From the NCBI GenBank assembly GCA_023453665.1, contig JAEXTA010000220.1:1-11587 (forward strand): 11,587 nt of DNA, read 5' to 3'. Origin of the DNA: Bacteroidota bacterium. Lineage in GTDB: Bacteria > Bacteroidota > Ignavibacteria > Ignavibacteriales > Ignavibacteriaceae. Both the position numbers and the translations under genes were made by a program. The notes below the pieces were generated by a model. The model did not search any database. It was not told the DNA's origin and saw only the letters and a list, made by a program, of their open reading frames with translations. This document shows, one piece after another, positions 7,490-11,587 of this stretch (its first letter is position 1; every line of letters begins with the position of its first letter).

Positions 7490-8563
7490 TCACAAAACTG
7501 TTATTAGTCCAATTATTAAAAGATTAACGAAAGCAATCGGTATAAGATACTTCCAGCAAACTGTCATCAGTTGATCAACTCGTAACCTCGGTAAAGTCCA
7601 TCTTAACCACATTTGCACAAACACAAAGAAAAGACCTTTAAATGTGAACCAGAAAAATTGCTCAACTGGAATTAACCATCCGATATCAAGAGTATTACCC
7701 AGATACCCGAAAGGTGATTGATAGCCACCGAAAAATATTGCCGCTACAATTGCAGAAACCGCAAACATATTTGCATACTCAGCAAGGAAGAACATTGCGA
7801 ATTTCATTCCTGAATATTCAGTATGGTAACCGGAAACTAATTCTGATTCAGCTTCAGGAATATCAAATGGAGTTCTGTTAACTTCCGCAAGTGTACTTAT
7901 ATATATCACAAGGAAACCAACGAACATTAAAGGAATGAAAAGTATTTTTTCCAAACCGGAAGTTGGTCCGCCGAGTATCATCCAGTTCCAGAAGTAGCCG
8001 GTTTGCATTTCACTTAATGTGTAAAGATTAAGAGTTCCGGTTATCATAACAATTGCAAGCACTACAAGCATCGTAGGAATTTCATAACTAACAATCTGCG
8101 CTGCCGATCTCATTGCGCCGAGTAAAGAATATTTATTATTTGATGCCCATCCAGCCATCAATATTCCGGCAACAACTAATCCTGATACTGCTATTATATA
8201 GAAAAGACCGAGATCAATATTACCACCGATGAATGAACTTGAAAATGGTATTGCGGCAAAGGCAGCGTAACTTCCCATAAAAACTAAAACAGGCGCCAGG
8301 TTGAAGAGCGGCTTGTCATTATCCTTAGCAATGATATCTTCTTTCTGGATTAGCTTTAATATATCAGCAACAGTTTGTAGTATTCCATGGTAACCAACTC
8401 TCATTGGACCAAGTCTATCCTGCATATGTGCAGAAACTTTTCGTTCCAGGAGCACGGCAATCAGAGCAAATGGTAAAATAAAAATGAATAGTGGAAGTAA
8501 ACTTTGAATAAAAGCAGCAGCAATTTCACTTCCGGTAAGATTGAATAGTATATCGTAAATCAT
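7490..8563 (-). CDS. nuoH: NADH-quinone oxidoreductase subunit H
   Basis: Membrane subunit (ND1 type) that forms the quinone-access tunnel together with NuoB and NuoD. It is 357 residues with about eight helices. Diagnostic stretches are LLERKVSAHMQDRLGPMRVG (38-57), KLIQKEDI (70-77) and the long cytoplasmic loop AEVNRTPFDIPEAESELVSG (236-255) followed by YHTEYSGMKFAMFFLAEYAN, rich in conserved acidic residues. The C-terminal RWTLPRLRVDQLM (331-343) is also typical. The start ATG overlaps the nuoD stop by 4 bases (ATGA). This is the place where nuoE, nuoF and nuoG sit in the canonical 14-gene operon, so their absence is clear at the sequence level. A strong ribosome binding site precedes the gene. 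Confidence 0.97.
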   Translation of the reverse strand: MIYDILFNLTGSEIAAAFIQSLLPLFIFILPFALIAVLLERKVSAHMQDRLGPMRVGYHGILQTVADILKLIQKEDIIAKDNDKPLFNLAPVLVFMGSYAAFAAIPFSSSFIGGNIDLGLFYIIAVSGLVVAGILMAGWASNNKYSLLGAMRSAAQIVSYEIPTMLVVLAIVMITGTLNLYTLSEMQTGYFWNWMILGGPTSGLEKILFIPLMFVGFLVIYISTLAEVNRTPFDIPEAESELVSGYHTEYSGMKFAMFFLAEYANMFAVSAIVAAIFFGGYQSPFGYLGNTLDIGWLIPVEQFFWFTFKGLFFVFVQMWLRWTLPRLRVDQLMTVCWKYLIPIAFVNLLIIGLITVL

Positions 8564-9675
8564 CTGTCAACCTCCCCGAGTACAATATCAATACTTCCTA
8601 AAATTGCTATTACATCTGCAACCATATGACCTCTGCAAAGTTCATCCATAATTCCTAAGTGCACAAATGATGGTGGTCTAACTTTTACACGGTAAGGATT
8701 GATAGTTCCATTGCTTACAATAAAATAACCAAGGTCACCTCTTGGATTTTCCACTCTGGTATAAATTTGTCCAACAGGTGGTTTAACTCTTTTAGGTATT
8801 GCTGATGCGATATCGCCTTCCGGTAATTGGTCAAGAGCTTGTTCGATTATTTTTAAGCTCTCTTCCATTTCAACTACACGAATGTAGTATCTGTCCCAGC
8901 AATCACCAACGGTTCCCATTCTTCCGTCACCAACAGGAATATCAAAATCAAATTTATCATAGACTGAGTAAGGATCATCTCTTCTTAAATCCCATTTAAG
9001 TCCGCTTGCTCTTAGATTTGGTCCCGTGATCCCGTAATTAATCGCAACATCAAGAGGAAGAACGCCAACATTAGCTGTTCGTTCAATAAAAATTTTGTTG
9101 AAGGAGAGAAGGTTATTCAACTCTTTTAAATTCGGTTTAAAGTATTGAATAAACTCTCTCGTTAATCTTACAAAGTCCGGATGAAGATCGTGTGAAAGTC
9201 CGCCAATCCATATATAATTATATAACAATCGTGCACCGCACGTCATTTCAAAAAGGCTTAATATTTTTTCACGGTCTCTGAAACAGAAAAGGAAAGGAGT
9301 TATCGCTCCAATGTCTGCACCATAAGTACCAAGTGCAACAAGGTGTGATGCAATTCGTTGAAGTTCACCCATTATCACTCTGATGTATTCAACTCTCTGA
9401 GGTACTTCAATTCCTGATAATCTTTCAACTGCAAGAGCGTAGCCAAATTCATTGTACATTGATGCTAGATAATCCATACGATCTGTGTATGGAACAACTT
9501 GTGGGTAAGTCATTGCTTCGCAGTGTTTTTCAAAACATCTGTGAAGATATCCGATGTGTGGCGTGCATCGAGATATTATCTCACCATCCAGTTGAAGTTC
9601 GAGTCTCAAAACACCGTGCGTTGAAGGGTGTTGAGGACCCATGTTAAGTATCATTTCTTCAGTTTTAACAGACAT
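8560..9675 (-). CDS. nuoD: NADH-quinone oxidoreductase subunit D (49 kDa type)
   Basis: Peripheral-arm subunit related to the large subunit of NiFe hydrogenases, but without the metal site; with NuoB it forms the quinone head-group pocket. It is 371 residues and not fused to NuoC, unlike E. coli. The loop GPQHPSTHGVLR (13-24) contains H20 and the helix TDRMDYLASMYNE contains Y69. Their spacing of 49 residues equals that of the quinone-binding His38/Tyr87 pair in Thermus Nqo4. The PRGDLGYFIVSNG stretch and the C-terminal end LGEVDR are canonical, so both ends are complete. In the HIGYLHRCFEKHCE segment a cysteine (C47) stands where many homologues have glycine. The gene starts 8 bases after nuoC with a weak GAG-type ribosome binding site and overlaps nuoH by 4 bases. 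Confidence 0.97.
   Translation of the reverse strand: MSVKTEEMILNMGPQHPSTHGVLRLELQLDGEIISRCTPHIGYLHRCFEKHCEAMTYPQVVPYTDRMDYLASMYNEFGYALAVERLSGIEVPQRVEYIRVIMGELQRIASHLVALGTYGADIGAITPFLFCFRDREKILSLFEMTCGARLLYNYIWIGGLSHDLHPDFVRLTREFIQYFKPNLKELNNLLSFNKIFIERTANVGVLPLDVAINYGITGPNLRASGLKWDLRRDDPYSVYDKFDFDIPVGDGRMGTVGDCWDRYYIRVVEMEESLKIIEQALDQLPEGDIASAIPKRVKPPVGQIYTRVENPRGDLGYFIVSNGTINPYRVKVRPPSFVHLGIMDELCRGHMVADVIAILGSIDIVLGEVDR
8571..8577 (-). promoter_or_regulatory. strong Shine-Dalgarno for nuoH inside the 3' end of nuoD
   Basis: GGGGAGG on the minus strand, exactly 7 bases before ATG 8563, is the best ribosome binding site seen in the operon. It is read as codons for the LGEV of the conserved NuoD C-terminus. 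Most other nuo genes here have weak or no Shine-Dalgarno and may rely on coupling. Confidence 0.7.
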
Positions 9676-9683
9676 AGATTATC

Positions 9684-10214
9684 TCAATAAGGTACTTTCA
9701 TTCCCTGGTAAAATTCAGGATTCTTATAATCTTTTCTTAAGGGATGTCCGGCTTCCCAATCATAAGGCATTAGGATTCTTCTTAGGTCAGGATGATTTAA
9801 GAAATTAATTCCAAACAAATCAAAAGCTTCACGTTCATGCCAGTTAGCGTGGTTCCAAACTTCTGTCACCGTTTTAATTTCTGGATTATCCCTGGGTGTT
9901 GATACTTTTAGGACGACTTTATGTTTGTGATTCAATGATTCAATGTGATAAAATACACTTAGTGTTCCACCGGAAACTATTTCGGTTCCGTCTTCATCTT
10001 TCGTTTTGGCGCCATTTGCGTCATCGTTACCTGAAAGGTTCATGAGGCTATCAAACGCTAGATCAATTTCTTCGCGTAAAAAGTGAGAGACTTTATCAAT
10101 TGAAAGTCGATCAACAACAATAATTTTTTCAACCGGCTGATCTTTAATCTCGGAGATTATCGCATCACCGAATTTTTCTTTTAATGCTGAATAAATTTCT
10201 TCGTGGGTTTTCAT
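9684..10214 (-). CDS. nuoC: NADH-quinone oxidoreductase subunit C (30 kDa type)
   Basis: Peripheral-arm structural subunit that packs against NuoD and NuoB; it carries no cofactor. It is 176 residues. The 30-kDa subunit signature occupies residues 126-161: HEREAFDLFGINF, HPDLRRILMPYDWEAGHPLR and then KDY. The N-terminal domain (1-60) is the usual alpha-beta fold. A polar Asp/Asn/Glu/Lys-rich insertion at about 62-80 separates it from the strand SVFYHIESLNHKHKVVLKV. The start ATG at 10214 overlaps the nuoB stop (ATGA), and no Shine-Dalgarno is visible, so coupled translation is likely. It is a separate gene from nuoD (8-base gap), which excludes the fused NuoCD form. The protein ends in a short tail, YQGMKVPY. 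Confidence 0.96.
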   Translation of the reverse strand: MKTHEEIYSALKEKFGDAIISEIKDQPVEKIIVVDRLSIDKVSHFLREEIDLAFDSLMNLSGNDDANGAKTKDEDGTEIVSGGTLSVFYHIESLNHKHKVVLKVSTPRDNPEIKTVTEVWNHANWHEREAFDLFGINFLNHPDLRRILMPYDWEAGHPLRKDYKNPEFYQGMKVPY

Positions 10215-10705
10215 GCAGATTTTTTAACCGATGAATGATTTCTGATTTTTTCCTGTAACTTTAGCAAACCCTCTAACAATGCCTCAGGGCGGGGTGGACA
10301 TCCAGGTACATAAACATCAACGGGAATAATTCTATCGACGCCTTTTAATACATGATAACCATGTTCCCAGTAAGGTCCGCCGCAGTTTGAGCAGCTTCCC
10401 ATTGAAATTACATATTTGGGATCGGGCATTTGTTCATAAAGTCTTTTAACGCGGATAGCCATTTTTAATGTTACAGTACCGGAAACTATGATAACGTCTG
10501 ATTGTCTTGGTGAGGGACGAGGAATAACACCGAATCTATCAAAATCATAATGTGATGCAGATGTAGCCATCATTTCAATTGCACAGCATGCAAGCCCGAA
10601 TCCGACCTGCCAAACTGATGATAATCTTGCCCAGTTTAACAGGTTGTCAACATTTGTAATTACAATGTTATCATTAGCGAATTGTTTATCGAGTAAACTA
10701 ACCAT
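10211..10705 (-). CDS. nuoB: NADH-quinone oxidoreductase subunit B (cluster N2 subunit)
   Basis: Holds the terminal 4Fe-4S cluster N2, which reduces quinone. It is 164 residues. The four ligands are visible: the adjacent pair C40-C41 in GLACCAIEMMA, C105 in SMGSCSNCGGPY and C136 in VYVPGCPPRPEAL. The segment RPSPRQSDVIIVSGTVTLKM (63-82) is a family hallmark. Related proteins with the same fold include the small subunits of NiFe hydrogenases, but the CC pair and the context settle the identity. The ATG at 10705 lies inside the end of nuoA (8-base overlap) with a GAGG element about 10 bases upstream. The C-terminus is a short basic tail (HSSVKKSA). Confidence 0.97.
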   Translation of the reverse strand: MVSLLDKQFANDNIVITNVDNLLNWARLSSVWQVGFGLACCAIEMMATSASHYDFDRFGVIPRPSPRQSDVIIVSGTVTLKMAIRVKRLYEQMPDPKYVISMGSCSNCGGPYWEHGYHVLKGVDRIIPVDVYVPGCPPRPEALLEGLLKLQEKIRNHSSVKKSA

Positions 10706-11123
10706 TCGTTACAACCTCTGCAGATTCTTGATTTTTCTTTTTTAATGATGGGGGAACTACTTTTGGGCGAGCCCATTCCAGATCACCTTTTCGCCATTCG
10801 TATGCCATACCCAGTCCGAGCAGTATTAAGAAAATTGCACCCACTAAGAATCCGGCCATTCCAAATTCCTGATAAACCAATGCCCAGGGAATTAGTAAAA
10901 CAACTTCAACATCAAATATTAAAAAGATGAGGGCAACAACATAAAACCTGATGTTAAATTTTATCCAGGGTGATCCTTCAACATTTTCACCGCATTCATA
11001 TGTAAGAAGTTTTTCATGAGTAGGCCGGGCAGGACGAATAAGGCGTGCGACAAATACGGCAATCAAAACGAAAATTACAGCTATTAATAAGAAGACGAAT
11101 ATTTTGCCGAATTCAGTAAGCAT
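10698..11123 (-). CDS. nuoA: NADH-quinone oxidoreductase subunit A
   Basis: Small three-helix membrane subunit (ND3 type) whose first cytoplasmic loop reaches the quinone cavity. It is 141 residues from ATG 11123. The loop motif is TYECGE (41-46) with the conserved cysteine C44, followed by PWIKFNIRFYVVALIFLIFD (52-71) and VEVV, with D71 and E73 in helix 2. Helix 3 ends in AYEWRKGDLEWARP. The C-terminus is a Lys/Glu-rich tail. The frame also opens with GTG at 11129, but AGGTG at 11127-11131 would overlap that codon, so ATG 11123 is preferred. It is the first gene of the nuo operon, its ATG 53 bases downstream of the start-proximal end of a TTGACA element (11169), and it overlaps nuoB by 8 bases. 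Confidence 0.95.
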   Translation of the reverse strand: MLTEFGKIFVFLLIAVIFVLIAVFVARLIRPARPTHEKLLTYECGENVEGSPWIKFNIRFYVVALIFLIFDVEVVLLIPWALVYQEFGMAGFLVGAIFLILLGLGMAYEWRKGDLEWARPKVVPPSLKKKNQESAEVVTNG

Positions 11124-11126
11124 TAG

Positions 11127-11131
11127 CACCT
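11127..11131 (-). promoter_or_regulatory. Shine-Dalgarno of nuoA (decides the start)
   Basis: AGGTG on the minus strand, 3 bases before ATG 11123. It pairs with the CACCT of the 16S 3' end at a register that suits the ATG, and it overlaps the alternative GTG at 11129. Confidence 0.5.
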
Positions 11132-11145
11132 AAAAAATTTTTGTA

Positions 11146-11174
11146 AAATTACTATTACACTTATGTAATGTCAA
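11146..11174 (-). promoter_or_regulatory. candidate nuo operon promoter
   Basis: On the minus strand a perfect TTGACA (11174-11169) is followed by a 17-base spacer and TAATTT (11151-11146), a weak -10. Transcription would start near 11139 and leave a leader of about 15 bases before ATG 11123. The -35 is perfect and the spacing ideal, but the -10 agrees with TATAAT at only three positions, which suggests dependence on an activator or a diverged sigma factor. A perfect inverted repeat sits between the two hexamers. Confidence 0.45.
11154..11169. repeat. inverted repeat ATTACA-N4-TGTAAT in the nuo promoter spacer
   Basis: Two perfect 6-base arms (11154-11159 and 11164-11169) around CTTA. It lies between the candidate -35 and -10 of nuo and touches the -35 by one base, a classic place for a repressor or a MerR-type regulator. 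It matches no operator consensus that I recognise. Confidence 0.4.
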
Positions 11175-11200
11175 GAAATTAAACACTATTAGAACAAAGT

Positions 11201-11222
11201 TTCAAATAAGTTTTTATTTGAA
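11201..11222. repeat. inverted repeat TTCAAATAA-N4-TTATTTGAA upstream of the nuo promoter
   Basis: Perfect 9-base arms (11201-11209 and 11214-11222) with spacer GTTT, starting about 27 bases upstream of the nuo -35. It is almost pure A+T, so it would be weak as an RNA hairpin. It is more plausible as a protein-binding dyad at an activator position for nuo. Confidence 0.4.
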
Positions 11223-11264
11223 TTGATGACAGATACAATATGCAAGCCAAATTATAAAATGAAG

Positions 11265-11278
11265 TATCAAAATTGATA
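11265..11278. repeat. inverted repeat TATCAA-N2-TTGATA
   Basis: Perfect 6-base arms (11265-11270 and 11273-11278) around AA. The half sites are those of an FNR box but in the opposite order, so it is not an FNR site. It may be chance in AT-rich DNA. Confidence 0.25.
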
Positions 11279-11280
11279 TT

Positions 11281-11297
11281 TATTCATTAAATGAATA
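11281..11297. repeat. 17-base palindrome TATTCATT-A-AATGAATA
   Basis: Perfect 8-base arms around a single central base. TGAT (11274-11277) and ATCA (11302-11305) flank it almost symmetrically, so the dyad may be longer. It is a candidate operator between the divergent nuo and alr genes. Confidence 0.35.
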
Positions 11298-11387
11298 TTT
11301 AATCATTTATTATTTTCGCAATTGAGAAGAATCAAGATTTGGAATTCTTATTTCAGAGAATTTAAGTTGAAAGATTTTACAATAGTC

Positions 11388-11416
11388 GTAGGGACAGCAT
11401 ACTATGCTGTCCCTAC
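11388..11416. repeat. 29-base REP-like palindrome upstream of alr
   Basis: Perfect 14-base arms, GTAGGGACAGCATA and TATGCTGTCCCTAC, around one central C. It is about half G+C, unlike the surrounding AT-rich DNA, and ends 68 bases before the alr start. The GTAGGGRC...GYCCCTAC form resembles short dispersed palindromes found in many bacterial genomes, some of which are mobilised by REP-associated (Y1, RAYT) transposases. There is no T-run on either side, so it is not a normal intrinsic terminator. Transcribed, it would form a long hairpin in the alr leader. Only one copy lies in the window, so its dispersed nature is inferred. Confidence 0.6.
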
Positions 11417-11484
11417 AAACGGTGAAATTGATTATAACTCCTTTTACAACTATATTTTGCAACAAAAAATTCAGATATGTTTTA

Positions 11485-11587
11485 ATGCGACCCACTTATG
11501 CTGTAATTGATTTAAACAGATTAAAGAAAAATTTTTCAGAGATTAGGGAAAAAGCCGGTAAATCTAAGATAATGGCTGTAATTAAGG
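11485..11587 (+). CDS. alr: alanine racemase (partial, N-terminal 34 codons)
   Basis: PLP enzyme that interconverts L- and D-alanine in the cytoplasm and supplies D-alanine for peptidoglycan. Only the first 34 codons are present; the gene runs off the right edge. The translation starts MRPTYAVIDLNRLKKNF and reaches KIMAVIK, matching the PT-x3-ID-x2-x-L-x2-N start and the AVVKANAYGHG active-site strand of Alr. The last complete codon (K34) is the presumed PLP-binding lysine. The YggS/PROSC PLP proteins have a different start, so Alr is the better call. The ATG at 11485 overlaps the TAA of a two-codon frame (ATGTTTTAATG) and has no evident Shine-Dalgarno. The gene is divergent from nuo and functionally unrelated to it. 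A full-length check for fusion partners is not possible here. Confidence 0.88.
   Translation, partial: MRPTYAVIDLNRLKKNFSEIREKAGKSKIMAVIK

Larger units (their letters stand above)
11124..11484. other. divergent nuoA/alr intergenic region
   Basis: About 360 bases without a supported gene between nuoA (leftward) and alr (rightward). It is strongly AT-rich and holds the candidate nuo promoter, four AT-rich perfect inverted repeats and the 29-base REP-like palindrome. I see no clear sigma-70 promoter for alr; a TACAAT at 11378-11383 has no matching -35. Two overlapping open frames of about 60 codons on opposite strands (11310-11510) cross the palindrome and look like chance frames. Confidence 0.6.

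Noticed and set aside
8560..8563. Remnant of nuoE, nuoF or nuoG between nuoD and nuoH
   Set aside because: The genes overlap by 4 bases and both termini are intact, so there is no room for a remnant.
11265..11278. FNR-type site in the nuo/alr intergenic region
   Set aside because: The half sites are in the wrong order (ATCAA before TTGAT) and the spacing is 2 instead of 4.
11388..11416. Intrinsic terminator
   Set aside because: The stem is strong but no T-run follows on either strand, and no gene ends here.
11310..11510. Two overlapping open frames of about 60 codons on opposite strands between nuoA and alr
   Set aside because: They mirror each other across the 29-base palindrome, lack ribosome binding sites and resemble no protein family I know; the plus-strand frame also overlaps the alr start in another frame.

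Overview
The window is AT-rich bacterial DNA dominated by one minus-strand respiratory operon: eleven consecutive genes for proton-pumping NADH-quinone oxidoreductase (complex I) in the order nuoA-B-C-D-H-I-J-K-L-M-N (11123 down to 848). The protein flavours (split nuoC and nuoD, Ala/Lys/Pro-tailed NuoI, long NuoL) and the YLDNQATTPVDP start of the cysteine desulfurase suggest a member of the Bacteroidota/Chlorobiota/Ignavibacteria lineage. That placement is inferred from sequence impression only. nuoE, nuoF and nuoG, which form the NADH-oxidising arm and usually lie between nuoD and nuoH, are absent: nuoD and nuoH overlap by 4 bases. The operon therefore encodes the 11-subunit core (membrane arm plus NuoB/C/D/I), as in organisms where ferredoxin or a separately encoded module supplies electrons.

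Layout, right to left on the minus strand. A divergent intergenic region of about 360 bases (11124-11484) holds a plausible nuo promoter, several perfect AT-rich inverted repeats and a 29-base REP-like palindrome. The eleven nuo genes follow with gaps of 26 bases or less, or short overlaps. After nuoN comes a 72-base gap containing a candidate promoter and an IscR-type operator (GACT-N5-AGTC). Next is an Rrf2-family (IscR-like) regulator with Fe-S-type cysteines at 775-368. One base further on, a cysteine desulfurase (IscS type) runs off the left edge of the window. On the right, the plus strand carries the first 34 codons of alanine racemase (alr), ending at its presumed PLP lysine.

How the parts fit: the nuo genes make a membrane complex whose NuoB and NuoI subunits carry three 4Fe-4S clusters. 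The genes just downstream control and supply sulfur for Fe-S assembly and may be read partly from the nuo promoter, since no convincing terminator is seen between them. All catalytic and ligand residues I checked in the nuo subunits are intact, and no frameshift or pseudogene is visible. No RNA gene, CRISPR array, insertion sequence or prophage was seen. Most of the window is ordinary. The points most worth a second look are the autoregulatory-looking Rrf2 operator, the nuo-isc linkage, the missing NuoEFG, and the palindrome-rich nuo/alr intergenic region.
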